Shown here piece after piece: positions 48,403 through 58,779 of a DNA stretch of 64,000 nt. The stretch lies in the NCBI GenBank assembly GCA_026770025.1, contig JAMXDE010000007.1:992001-1056000 (forward strand), written 5' to 3'. This DNA comes from Craspedostauros australis. Taxonomy: Eukaryota > Bacillariophyta > Bacillariophyceae > Mastogloiales > Achnanthaceae. The notes below the pieces were generated by a model, which saw only the letters and a program-made list of their open reading frames with translations, made no database searches and was not told where the DNA came from. Position 1 is the stretch's first letter. Each line of letters opens with the position of its first letter. The translations under genes and the position numbers were made by a program.

Positions 48403-49842
48403 TCATCGGACGCACTTGACGACGGTGCCGAGGAATTGCGCCGTGAGCTCAGCTGAACATTGCGACAACCATGAGAGATTGGATGTCATGCAATGGATGA
48501 CCTTGGACCAGGTGGCGTTGTCGGCTTGGCTGAGCGTAGTGAGGTTGATGGACCCGATGGAGGTGGGTGACGTCTGGAAGGGAGGTGGCGGCATCGACGT
48601 GGCCTTCGTCTTGGCATGCCGCACGACCTGATCGAGCAGGGCGTTGAAGGCCAGCAATCCTCTGCAGTTGCCGGGAACCAGATTGTAGATCTCCTTCTTG
48701 TAAATGAGCTTGGCGCAATCCGTGAGAGGCACGAGCTTCCATGCCTTTGATTTGAAATCGAGGAGTGTCCCCACGAAGAGCAGCAGCTGCGTGGCCAAGG
48801 ACCACGCCACCTGTATCTCCTTCGAACTGAGATCGCCCTTGGGCAAGAAACCAAGGCGCAGCTTGTTGATGAGGGGGTACCGCAGGCCGCGGTCGTCCAC
48901 CTGCAGGTCGAAGAGTGCTTGCGGGAGGTTGACGTGGGCGAGCTGGTCGATTTCCTCATTCATCCGCGAGCACTCCTCCGTGAGCAGCTGCAGGGAGGAA
49001 TCGAAGGTCTGGGATCGCCACTCCAGCACGTTGAGATCTTCTCCCATCTGCTCCTCCATGAGATCGATCTGCTCCTTGATCCGCAGCTGCTCGCCGTGTA
49101 CCTGATCGAGGTTGGCAAGCTCCGCCTCCCTCGCCTCGACTTCGTTCCTCAGCATGAGTATCTCGCTGACGTACGCATCGCGCGTGTTCTGCTGCGATGT
49201 ATTCTGCGCGTAGTGCGTGCCATCCTCCTCGTCCCGCTTGTGCTCGTTGATTGACGGTTGGTCGGCGAATCCGCTCGTGAGCGTGTCCAAGGTCCTCGCG
49301 CGTTGCTTGGAGACCTTGGCAGCCTCCTGATACGCCGCCGTCTCCGTGAACAAGCGTTCCGTGTCCGCTTCCAGCGCCGCCACGACCCGATCGATGCATT
49401 CGTTGCAGAGTGACACGGTGGAATTGGGATCCGTCGCCGCGGAAAGCAACCGCGACAGGTGCTGGTGCGATTCCAGATACCCGTGACACGGATGCGTCTG
49501 CACGTCAAAGTTGGAGAAGGTGGACGATGAGCCAGGCTTCATGTGGCTGGGCGGTGCGAGAAGATGCACGAAGGAAGACTCCAGCCACGATGGTCCCGCG
49601 CGCGATGAAGCGGGCGGATGGTTGGACCCCGCGTGCCCACGTCCATTGCGCGCCGCTCCCGATTTCTTCGTCTGGCCATGATTGCCATGATTGCCATGTC
49701 CGCATGTGCAGAGCGGAGCCACGACATCGTTCTCCTCTCCGTCCGCATGATCGTCGACGAGAACCTCGCTGCGATCTGCCTCCGTTCGGCTCGATATCGA
49801 CTTCCTCCCGCTGCCCCTTCTCTCCTTGCGCGTTGCAGACAT
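48403..49842 (-). CDS. ATG6: Autophagy protein ATG6 / Beclin 1
   Basis: 479 residues, single exon. ATG6 is the Beclin subunit of the class III PI3-kinase (VPS34/VPS15) complexes for autophagosome nucleation and endosomal sorting. Visible parts: a poorly conserved N-terminal region with His/Gly/Cys 'CTCGHGNHG'; a Cys pair 'LCNECIDRVVAALEAD' at about 145-158, matching the family's 'LCEECTD' position; a coiled coil (about 220-305, 'REAELANLDQVHGEQLRIKE'); and the C-terminal BARA domain (about 313-465: 'EIQVAWSLATQLLLFVGTLL', 'SKVIHCMTSNLSWL'). The usual N-terminal 'FVCQxC' double-Cys motif is not evident. The start is at 49842 ('MSATRKERR'); the frame is open 76 codons upstream, but those codons translate a 12-bp microsatellite and are taken as leader. 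Confidence 0.87.
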   Translation of the reverse strand: MSATRKERRGSGRKSISSRTEADRSEVLVDDHADGEENDVVAPLCTCGHGNHGNHGQTKKSGAARNGRGHAGSNHPPASSRAGPSWLESSFVHLLAPPSHMKPGSSSTFSNFDVQTHPCHGYLESHQHLSRLLSAATDPNSTVSLCNECIDRVVAALEADTERLFTETAAYQEAAKVSKQRARTLDTLTSGFADQPSINEHKRDEEDGTHYAQNTSQQNTRDAYVSEILMLRNEVEAREAELANLDQVHGEQLRIKEQIDLMEEQMGEDLNVLEWRSQTFDSSLQLLTEECSRMNEEIDQLAHVNLPQALFDLQVDDRGLRYPLINKLRLGFLPKGDLSSKEIQVAWSLATQLLLFVGTLLDFKSKAWKLVPLTDCAKLIYKKEIYNLVPGNCRGLLAFNALLDQVVRHAKTKATSMPPPPFQTSPTSIGSINLTTLSQADNATWSKVIHCMTSNLSWLSQCSAELTAQFLGTVVKCVR

Positions 49843-50738
49843 GGTCCAACTCTGTTCTATGTCGTGTGGTGTCGTATCGTATCGTGTGGTGTCTTGTTGT
49901 GTGTGGGTATCCACAGAGTCTGTATTCGCAATGGGTTGTGCTGTGTTGTGCTGTGTTGCGTGTTGTGTTGCGTGTTGTGTTGCGTGTTGTGTTCTGTGAT
50001 GGGTTGTTCTGTGCCCAGATTTTCGCGTGCGGATACTTGTTGATGTGTTTGTCACGTGTTTGCGTGTCACTTCGTGTCACGTTTGCACGAGTTTCTGTCG
50101 TTTTCCATGAAGGACATATGGGGATCACCCGGTGAATTAACCATTATCTTACATTTCGAAATGATCAGAAACTACAACACAAGTACTCTCAATATCCTAG
50201 ATAAGGTACCACCGGATGACGGACATACTGGATCTGGTTGAGCCAAAGATACGCTCAACTACCACCTACGCGGCGTTTTACCGCGTGAGTGAACGCCGTG
50301 ACTGTATCGGCGGTTGGCGGTGTCGTCAGTCTCGATGGCGACGGTCTGGATCCCACGCACTTGCGCATGGCCCAACCCAAAGTGACGGAAGAAGGGTTCG
50401 GTTGGCTATTGTTGCGTGCCATCAACAGGAATCGGTCAAGAGGAGAGAGACAGACGCACGAAGGAAGAGCAGCGTCCGGAAGGATCTTACAGGTCACGCA
50501 TCACCATCCAACTGCCTTTGCTGTAGTCGTAGCTGTGGAATACGACTAGTAGATTGCACTCAGCTGCATCTGCATCTGCATCTGCACCATCGCATCTCAT
50601 TGCAATCGTTCTCGAATTCGCATCTGAACTCGTCCCCAGCCACAACAGCTCTCAAGCAACCCTCCAACAGACCCCAACCAGGCAACCACATCACACTGCA
50701 TCACAGCGCATCACAGCACACCACAACAAACCAACACA
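49843..50738. other. Divergent intergenic region between ATG6 and the plastid protein gene
   Basis: About 900 bases holding both 5' flanks. It includes the microsatellite at 49936-49996 in the ATG6 leader and a short GCATCT run at about 50560-50590 in the leader of the plastid protein. Open frames here lack family signals. Confidence 0.45.
49936..49996. repeat. 12-bp minisatellite (TGTTGCGTGTTG type) in the ATG6 leader
   Basis: About four imperfect copies of a GTGTTGCGTGTT-like unit. On the minus strand it reads as repeated Thr-Gln-His-Ala codons upstream of the chosen ATG6 start, in the same frame. Confidence 0.8.
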
Positions 50739-53091
50739 ATGAAGTTCTCCCAAGTTGCCGTCATCGCTGCCATCGCTCCGTTCGCGTCCGCATTCGCGCC
50801 AAGCCCAAGGGCCTTCGTGGGCCACAAGGTCGCCGCCCTGCAGGCCAAGACCAACGAGTTCAGCTCGCTGGAGGAGAAGCTCTTCGCCCCACAGCCAGTG
50901 GAGGAGGAGAAGAAGGGATTCTTCGGAAGCTCCAAGGAGGCGGAGCCAAAGAAGGAGCGCAAGGGAAGAAAGGCGCCGAAGCCAGAGCCTGTGCCAGAGC
51001 CGGTCCCAGAACCAACCCCAGCTCCGGCCCCTGTTCCAGAGCCAACCCCTGAGCCAACTCCAGCCCCAGCGCCATCGAAGAAGAAGTCCTCCGGAAAGAA
51101 GGGAGCCTACGACCTCGATGTGCCAGCTGAGCCAAAGGCCAAGGCCGCCCCAGCGCCAAAGCCAGCTCCAAAGGAGAAGAGGGTCGTCGCGAAGAAGCCA
51201 GCCCGTGAACCAAAGAAGGAGGAGCCAAAGAAGGACGTCCCAGTGCAGAAGGATGCCGCTGCCGTCCCAGCCGGAATTGCCCTCGGAGCCGCGCCGCTGA
51301 TCGCCGCTCCAATCGTTGCCCTCACTGCCGGACGTGGACTTCTCGCCAACACGAAGGCCCGACGTGAGAAGATTCAGGAGGAGATCGCCATCGCCGAGGC
51401 TGCCAAGCAGAAGAAGATCAGAGATTCGGAGGTTGATGGAGGCGGCCTCCTCACCGCAGGTGTACGTTCTCCCCCATTGTCCTTGTCAATGTCACTGCGA
51501 GCATGCCTGTTCCTGCTCTTCTTGTCACGCCGTACTCTGCGACCAGTGACTTTTGTACTCTGCTGGACCATACTCTACTTGATGTTGATTGAAACGAATC
51601 ATTTGAGCGATGCGAACGGCAACCTCGATCCGTCATAATCAGTGATGAACGTTGTCACAATGGATTGAACACGAGCAGCACAAGGATGCATGCAACATGA
51701 AATGCGGATCTCGCAATATCTCTTCCACCCTACAACATGCACATATCACACGATGATGCTCCGAAGGCCACACTGCAGAATCCAGAGCGAGTGTGCAGAT
51801 ACGCAGTCCTTCTCTTTCATGCACAAAGCAGGAGCGCTTTCTCACACACATCGCTTCCTCATCTGCTCATTTATTCCTCTGCATCTTACCAACATTCATT
51901 CATCCCAAATCACCGCCGATATCTATCCACGTCATGCATAATGCACGATACTATGATACGTCACTACTCTGCTCGTGTGGCATGTCCTCGTCTGACCCAT
52001 CAAACAACAACGCCATTCTCTCGCACTTACACCCACACATCAACGAACATGACAACACCCGCACCTGCATACATCCATACACGCATCCATACATACAACA
52101 GGGATTTTTGGGAGGTGCCCTTGCTTCCGTGGCACTCATCGTCTCGTCTCCATTCTCCAACATCGAGGCACCAGCCCCATCCGCCAAGCCAGCCGTCCAG
52201 AAGGCCGCCCCAGCCAAGAAGGCCGCCACCAAGACCACCCAGACTGCCGCACCATCCGTGACCAAGGTCGTCGAGAAGAAGGCTGTCAAGAAGTTCAAGG
52301 ACACCAGCGGATACGACCTCGACCTCTCCGCTGAGGTCAAGCAGGCCGAGAAGAAGGCCACCAAGACCGCCGCCGAAGCCAAGACGGATGCCGTGGCTGC
52401 CAAGAAGGCCGATGAGGCCGCCAAGGAAGCCGCCGACAAGGAGACCAAGGCCGCTGAAGCCGAAGCCAAGGCCACTGCCGAGAGAGTCAAGGCAGAGAAG
52501 GAGGCGGCCAAGGCCAAGGACGAGAAGGCAAAGGCCGAGGCAGAAGCCAAGGCTAAGGCCGCCGCTGAGGACGAGAAGAAGGCAAAGGCTGCTGAAGCTA
52601 AGGCAAAGGCCGAGGCTGATGCCGCGGAAGAGAAGGCCCGAGCAGCCGAGAAGAAGGCGGCTGAGGAGCAGAAGGCCGCTGACAAGGCCGAGGCTGAAAA
52701 GGTCAAGGCCGAGAAGGAGGCCGCACGCGTCAAGGCAGAGGAAGAGAAGATTGCCGCAAAGAAGGCCGCCGCTGAAGAGAAGGCTGCTGCTGAGGAGAAG
52801 GCTGCTGATAAGGCTGCTGCCGAGAAGAAGGCCGCTGATGAAAAGGCTGCTGCCGACAAGGCCGCAGATGAGAAGGCTGCTGCAGAGAAGGTAGCTGCCG
52901 ACAAGGCCGCAGATGAGAAGGCTGCTGCAGAGAAGGTTGCCGCCCCCGCCCCAGCTGCTGCTCCAGCTGCTGATGCTGCCGCCGCCACCAATGGATTGGG
53001 AGTCGTCGACGGAAAGCCAACTGGTGGACGCGTCCTTCCAAAGGAGGAGGTCAGTGCCGATCTCCTCCAATCGCTCAAGAAGTACAACTAA
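50739..53091 (+). CDS. Plastid-targeted Ala/Lys/Glu-rich protein of unknown function
   Basis: 570 residues from exons 50739..51461 and 52102..53091 (640-nt intron, gtacgt...acag, phase 0). The N-terminus 'MKFSQVAVIAAIAPFASAFAP' is a signal peptide with the diatom ASAFAP cleavage motif (residues 16-21), placing the product in the secondary plastid. A Pro/Glu/Lys-rich region (about 65-170) follows, then a hydrophobic stretch ('AGIALGAAPLIAAPIVALTAG', about 184-204), a short charged helix, a second hydrophobic stretch across the splice joint ('GGFLGGALASVALIVSS'), and about 220 residues of nearly pure Ala/Lys/Glu/Asp heptad-like coiled coil. The C-terminus is 'LPKEEVSADLLQSLKKYN'. A 'G-x-YDLD-x-x-AE' element occurs once in each exon. 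The two hydrophobic stretches suggest membrane association; role unknown. Confidence 0.8.
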
Positions 53092-53736
53092 ATGCCTTGA
53101 TGACCGCGTGGATGGCGGAATCAAACCGGCATTGTGCAGCACGGATCGGAAACACATCGCAGCCTTGTCCGGAACGAGGTACGGTCGATTCGTGTTGCGC
53201 AAGGGTGATGGATCGCAGATTTGGCGATCCGCTGTGTTGTACAGGATGACGACGATGGTGGTATCGCCGTCGTGGTTGTCGCTGCTACTGCTACTGTTAC
53301 TGTTACTGCTACTTCTTCTGGTGTTGCGGGTGCTGCTGGCCTCACCGATGCTATTGGCGACAATATCGACTGCAAGCACGGCAACGAACGCAAGGGCGAT
53401 GGCGACCATGATGATAGCTACATACGATAGTGGAGATTGGTGGAAGCATGCTATTGGGATGGAGAAAGAGAGGACGACAGAACGAATGAAGGAAGGAAAG
53501 AAATGCGCGAAGACCAATGAATTGCACACGTGTGCATTGAACAGGATTGCCACGTTTATATTAACATGAATTTTACTATCGATCACATCAGTCAGTTACT
53601 TTCCATTCGGTTAGTTGGAGCTGACATTTCAGGGGCGCACTTGAGCACTCGGAGAGAACTAGAGTGGTGAATGCTCCGAAGGCGCATGGCACACGAGAGT
53701 TCAGATAGCACACTAAGTACTAATGCTGCTGCTGCC
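53092..53736. other. Intergenic between convergent genes
   Basis: 645 bases of 3' flanks. A run of (CTGCTA/CTGTTA)-like repeats sits at about 53278-53325. The minus-strand frame through here is open only as an extension of the antisense of the Ala/Lys-rich gene. No gene is supported. Confidence 0.45.
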
Positions 53737-55052
53737 TCAGACATCGTCGAGCACGTCATCAGCTTCGTCGTCGCTGTTCGCTTCTATCTGATTGACCCTG
53801 TCCTGCGCTCTCTTTTGCTGCGCATGCGCAAATTGGATTGCCTGCGCCGCCTTCCACCGGAACGTGATGTTGACAGACGCAAGAAAGCATATCCAGGCCG
53901 CAAAGTACAGGTTGGAGCCGGGGATTTGACGAGGGAACAGGTCGCAGTCGATGATCTCTACAGACTGATCCTTGTTGTCGATGAACGCAACCACGTACAC
54001 CGTGCAATTGTTCTCACTGAACAAGTTGCTGCGCACTTGGCCAAGCTGCGTTCCTGTGACTGTGGCAGCGATGCCCTCGTCCTGCGTCATGATGGCGACG
54101 GAGACGACCCAAAGCAGGATGAGGAAGAAGCTGGTCGAAAGCTCCAGCCAACCGCCTTCCTCCACCTGCGGGAAGAAGTCGTAATGCACGAAGATCCAAA
54201 ATGCCGCGGTGATGGTGGAGATGACGCCGATGGCAACTCCGAAGGACGCGTCGTTCCTGTTGTGCGAATCCAGATACCGATGCAGGTCGCAGGCGGTGCC
54301 CAAGACGACGAGGCTGGCGAGAAAGAGCGTGTACCACGTCTTGAGAGTCGCTGAAAGCCCCGTCAGTTCCGAAATCGAGAGAACGTCCATGTCTTCCGAC
54401 CATCTATTGAGCGTGTACACTGCTCCAATGAGGCAAAGCCACGAAGAGAAGTATATGTTGAATGCTCGGTACGCGATTCCGTTGACTTGCGTTGTGTACC
54501 CAACTCTGTTGCGCAGTCCGTATTTCGCATTCCGTGGTTTACGTTGTTGGATGGGAGGCAATGGATAGTTGAGTCAACAGCGAGATACCGCACTCCCTTC
54601 GAACGAGCACGCACTCCGCCGTGATGTCATAATGTACAGGTGCAGAGTGTGCGAAAAGCATGAATTTGAACGAGGGAACGCACGATCACAGCAAGGAGGA
54701 CTTACCCCACCACCCACCAAATCGTGTTGAACAGGAGGGTGTAGCCTTCGAGTTTGCCATCCCAGGCCTTGTTGAAGCTGAACTTGTCCACGAACCACTG
54801 GCTCCGATCGAGAGTGAGGACCGTGAGGGTGAGGAAGAAGGTGAAGATCCCAAATATCATGCTGGCGATACCCAGACCACTCGCTTCTTCAGCCTGCACA
54901 TTGGAGATGGAGGCGAAGTTAATGAGGCTGCTGAGCGCCATGCACAGGTAGCCCCGCCATCTTGGATTGTAGTCCCGCGGTTTGTTCTCCTTGACGGCTT
55001 CCGAGCCGCCGTTGCTGTCCTTGTTGTCGCTGCTGGCTGCAGCGTCTACCAT
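53737..55052 (-). CDS. Eight-helix membrane protein made of two related halves, unknown function
   Basis: 371 residues from exons 54706..55052 and 53737..54505 (200-nt intron, gtaagt...acag, phase 2); the joint completes helix 3 ('LLFNTIWWVVG|VGYTTQ'). Hydrophobic segments are at about 34-52, 60-80, 103-118, 130-147, 173-191, 205-224, 236-255 and 315-332. The halves repeat: 'NIYFSSWLCLIG...LNRW' (132-151) against 'NLYFAAWICFLA...TFRW' (314-333), and 'WWVVGVGYTTQVNGIA' against 'LWVVSVAIMTQDEGIA', showing an internal 4+4 duplication. N-terminus acidic/Ser, C-terminal tail polar and acidic. No transporter or enzyme signature and no plastid presequence seen. The family is not recognised; similar proteins may exist only in stramenopiles (inference). 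Confidence 0.82.
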
Positions 55053-56282
55053 CGTTTGCGTTCTTATTCCTGCGAGACGCAGTGATCTCCTACGACGACG
55101 CCCACCCGCAGCCAGCCGCTCCTCCTTTGGATCAAATTTTCACTTTGCCGCTTGTCCTTAGATCGCTATCTCTCCCGCTCTCGCAATTGCTTTGTCGGGC
55201 GTGTGGGCGTCTCTCTCTCGTTTCCTTGTTTGTTGTTGTCGTTCTTGTGAGTTCCTTTTCTTTCTGCTCCCATGGAGCATGGTGCATAGTACATGTACGA
55301 TAGCCATCAGAACAGCTCCACCATGCCGCCATCACATCTCCGTGTCTCGCCATGGTTTTGTGGAATTTGTTCGTGGCGCCTCGTTCGTGTTTCCTTCCCG
55401 TGTTGTCGATCGTTGCGTTCGCCTTTTGCTATTTTTGTGGAACACGAACTTCGCGAAACAAGATGCCTCCACTTCCGAATAGTCCGACCCAAAGTCGCTG
55501 CCGCCATCGCCCTATTCATGATTTGGTGCGTGTGCTAATGAAACAAACGAATCAAACTGCGTCACACGCTCACCATCCGAAATTCTTCGGACGAAAACAG
55601 TGAGGGCAAGACAACGAGCCTCAGAACCCATCAAAGGCCCAGAACAACACGGAGTAATGCGAGAGGTGCCCGTACCCACCTTGCGTGGAGGAGCAGATGC
55701 CATCAAGTTTTGGTGTGCCCCTCGCGCGCAAAAATGGAGACAGAGAGACAGACGATCTGATTCATCCCAAATCAGACCAAGAAGGTGTGGCCACGAAAGA
55801 AGACGACGCCAGGCAACGCGATCCACCATTACTCTGGTTTCTGTGCCGGGACCTTGCTTCATTATTCTCATTGCCGTTGTCATCGTCGCTGTCATCGTTC
55901 TTGGACGATAGAGCTCCACCTCTCCGACTCAATCGAAGTCCCGATCAGTTGGCAGTGAGTGCGCTGCGGTGGTGCGAGCCAATCAACCGAGCTGCGAAAG
56001 AAACAAGGAACAAAAGAAGCCAGACAGCAAGCAGCCAAGACAGCAAGAAACCAAGCAAGAAGGAACCCTCTCCGGCAATCAAAGAACACGTGGAGCCAGG
56101 CAAGGAAAGGCAAGGAAAGGCAAGGATAGACAAGGCAGACCATCACCACAGCATCGCATCGCGGCCATCGACTTTCCCATCCTGAATACCAATACAATCA
56201 CGATTCCACTGCCAACATCAAATCGAGCACAGACCGAAGCACCGATTGGAGCAGCCACGCAGCCTCCTATTGCCACTCCACC
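55053..56282. other. Divergent intergenic region, presumed promoters
   Basis: 1.2 kb between the 8-TM gene (-) and the NUMOD3 gene (+), containing both leaders. An AGGCAAGGAA-type short repeat lies at about 56095-56125 close to the plus-strand start. No gene or named promoter element is supported. Confidence 0.4.
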
Positions 56283-58262
56283 ATGAGGCAAAGTCAATTG
56301 GGCGCGATGTCTTCCTCGGAATCCACAGAACCGGTTCGGCGCAATTGCCGTCGTGAGAGGCGCCAGAAACGACGCCTGCCGGATGCCACCACTTCGCTGC
56401 TGCTCCTGCTTTGCACCGTTCCCTTGGTCTCCACATTCTCCCTCAACAGCGGAAGGGCGCTTTCGTTGTGGAAGCCGAAACTGCGGGGCAATGGAGGCAC
56501 CTACTTCTGCAGAAGGGACAGCGCCAGCAACATCCAGTGCTGGGCCTTCCAACGGATAGGAACTCCCTCCTCTGCTTCGGCAGTAGCGCCAATATCAGCA
56601 TCATCGTTGTCGCCGTTGTCGCCGTCGTCGTCTTTCGCTGCATACAGATCGGCGTATCAGACCAGGCTGTTCGACAGCGCGGGCTTGGACACCACCTATC
56701 TGGATTCACCGCAAATGGAGCAGGGAGGAACCGAGGCCACCAGCGGTGATTCCGTCAATGGTGGCTCCATGAATGGTAGCTCCATCAACGGTAGCTCCAT
56801 CAACGGCAAACATGACACCGCGGACACTTCCGACGTGGCGGCGAAACGCCAATCTCTCGATGGCGGCATCATGGATCAGATTGCGCCATCCAACATTCCG
56901 GACATTGAAGACATTCCACGTCCGACGGAAAACGGGGGTTTCTCCCACACCAACGCCAGCAGGGCCAAAATCAGCGCGGCCAACAAAGGCAAGGTCCCGT
57001 GGAACAAGGGAAAGGGCCGCAGCGAAGAGACGAAGGCAAGGATTGCCGCGGGCGTGCGTGCGCGCAACCGCGAACGATTCCTCAAGAAGCTCGAGGATCT
57101 GGGCCTCACGGAGGAGGAGTACGAGATCAAAAAGAAGGAGGATCGAAGGCGAAAGGATGCCGAACGCCGTGCCAGACGGACCGCCAAGGGTGGGTACCGA
57201 CCCACGGAGGAGACGAAGCAAAAGATTTCCAAAATCCTCAAGGAAAAGCACGCCAACGGGGAGATCAAGCGCAAACCGGTCGACCCAAGCAAGATCCGCC
57301 GCGGTTTCACGCACACCGCCGAGACCAAGCAGAAAATAGCGGAAGCGCTGCGCAACAAATGGAAGACCGATACCGAATACCGAGAGTTGATGCAGAACAA
57401 AACGGTAGTGTCGAACACCACCCCTGAGATTCGCAAGAAGATATCGAACACCCTCAAGAAGAAATGGGAGGACCCGGAATTCCGCGCCAAGATGATGGAG
57501 AAGATGTCGGCGCGGGCTCCAAGTGGAGGAACTTCAGCTGCGCATCGTCAGAAGATCTCCAACGCCATGAAGGCCAAGTGGCAGGACAAGGATTACCGAC
57601 AAAAGACCCTGGATGCCATCTCGAAGCACCAAGAGGAACAGAGGCGTCTCGGCCTCATGCGACCAAAGGTGCCACGAAAGAAGCGCAGTGTTGCCAAGAA
57701 AAAAAGGAAGAAGATGAAGAAGATGAAAAAGAAAAAGAAGAAGGTCATCACCCTCGTCAATGCTATCACGCCGATGGAGGTGGCCCAGCGCGCAGCAGGA
57801 GCGACGTCGGTGTCACCGAACGGTGCTGCCGCCAACAAACGAAAGAGGGTGCGCAAGAAGAAAACGGCTCGCAAGGCCAAACCAGCAGCACCGACGGAGA
57901 TTGAAGTAAATGGCGCCGGCGCATCCCCCGAATTGGTGGTCGCCGCCAAAAAATCCAGACCTCGGAAGAAGGCTGCGGCCAAGAAAAAGAAGAAGAAAAA
58001 GGAGCCCGATGGCAGCGTGGATCGATTACGCGAGGAACGACGAGACTTGTTTGATCTGCTTTACGGTGACGAAGATCCATCGAGCAACGCCCGCATGATG
58101 ACGAACCTGAACCCCGGTGGTGGTGATGATGACGACGACGACGATGATGATGACATTATGGTTGGCAGCCGACCCGTGACAGCCTCGAGCAGTTCCATGT
58201 TCGCACGATTTGAAGATGAGAATTTGGATGATTTTGACCCGTACGGATTAGATGATTACTGA
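56283..58262 (+). CDS. NUMOD3-repeat DNA-binding-type protein, probably plastid-targeted
   Basis: 659 residues, single exon. A hydrophobic leader at about 36-52 ('TTSLLLLLCTVPLVSTFSLN') followed by basic/Ser-rich sequence looks like a bipartite plastid presequence with Phe after the cleavage site. A variable region with repeated 'NGSSI' units follows. Residues about 220-445 hold five NUMOD3-type modules, the first with the classic 'ISAANKGKVPWNKGKGRSEET' and later ones 'TEETKQKISKILKEKHANGE', 'TAETKQKIAEALRNKWK', 'TPEIRKKISNTLKKKWED' and 'AAHRQKISNAMKAKWQDKDY'. NUMOD3 modules bind DNA in GIY-YIG and HNH homing endonucleases; here there is no nuclease domain. The C-terminal third is Lys/Arg-rich with poly-Lys, ending in an acidic Asp tract. 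A role in organelle nucleic-acid binding is inferred. Confidence 0.8.
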   Translation: MRQSQLGAMSSSESTEPVRRNCRRERRQKRRLPDATTSLLLLLCTVPLVSTFSLNSGRALSLWKPKLRGNGGTYFCRRDSASNIQCWAFQRIGTPSSASAVAPISASSLSPLSPSSSFAAYRSAYQTRLFDSAGLDTTYLDSPQMEQGGTEATSGDSVNGGSMNGSSINGSSINGKHDTADTSDVAAKRQSLDGGIMDQIAPSNIPDIEDIPRPTENGGFSHTNASRAKISAANKGKVPWNKGKGRSEETKARIAAGVRARNRERFLKKLEDLGLTEEEYEIKKKEDRRRKDAERRARRTAKGGYRPTEETKQKISKILKEKHANGEIKRKPVDPSKIRRGFTHTAETKQKIAEALRNKWKTDTEYRELMQNKTVVSNTTPEIRKKISNTLKKKWEDPEFRAKMMEKMSARAPSGGTSAAHRQKISNAMKAKWQDKDYRQKTLDAISKHQEEQRRLGLMRPKVPRKKRSVAKKKRKKMKKMKKKKKKVITLVNAITPMEVAQRAAGATSVSPNGAAANKRKRVRKKKTARKAKPAAPTEIEVNGAGASPELVVAAKKSRPRKKAAAKKKKKKKEPDGSVDRLREERRDLFDLLYGDEDPSSNARMMTNLNPGGGDDDDDDDDDDIMVGSRPVTASSSSMFARFEDENLDDFDPYGLDDY

Positions 58263-58779
58263 GTAGGCTGTAATCGTAATCGTGCGAATATCGATACTCG
58301 TCCATACTCTCTGCATGTATACTGTGTGCTCTTGATCATTGTGCTCTCTGGCAATGAAGCAGTATGACATGGTATGGTACAAATGTGTCAGAGACGGGAT
58401 CAAACAAGATGTACGGGCTAGGCCTGTGATATAAACTAGGACAAGACATCGAAATGCACGCGATTTGTCAAATGACAAAGCGAAACGGCATGCTTTGTCG
58501 GGTGTATCCGAGTGGTGGGAGGCAAGCACAGTCGTACTATTAGTATGCGTGGATCAGTTACCTGTACATCATTATCCCGGGTACTTGCAGACGCTCTCAT
58601 TGCATACGAGTAGCTTTATTCCACACATTCGTTCACCCTCTCTTGTGTGTTGCACTGTGCTGAACAAATATTTCCGAATGGGCACTGCAAAATCTATTAG
58701 AGTATATTAAACTCTCCAGGGAGATTGCGAGGATCGCAGAGTGATGAAGATCCAATCGTAGCCGTTCTGCCCACATAAT
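58263..58779. other. Intergenic between convergent genes
   Basis: 517 bases of AT-richer 3' flank between the NUMOD3 gene and the translocator gene. No gene is seen. Confidence 0.5.

Noticed and set aside
49843-50070. Upstream extension of ATG6 with Thr-Gln-His-Ala repeats
   Set aside because: It translates a 12-bp minisatellite in the leader; the family N-terminus does not need it.
51951-53586. Long minus-strand frames of Ala/Ser and Leu/Gly across the plastid protein gene
   Set aside because: They are antisense of the Ala/Lys/Glu coiled coil; composition is explained by the opposite strand.
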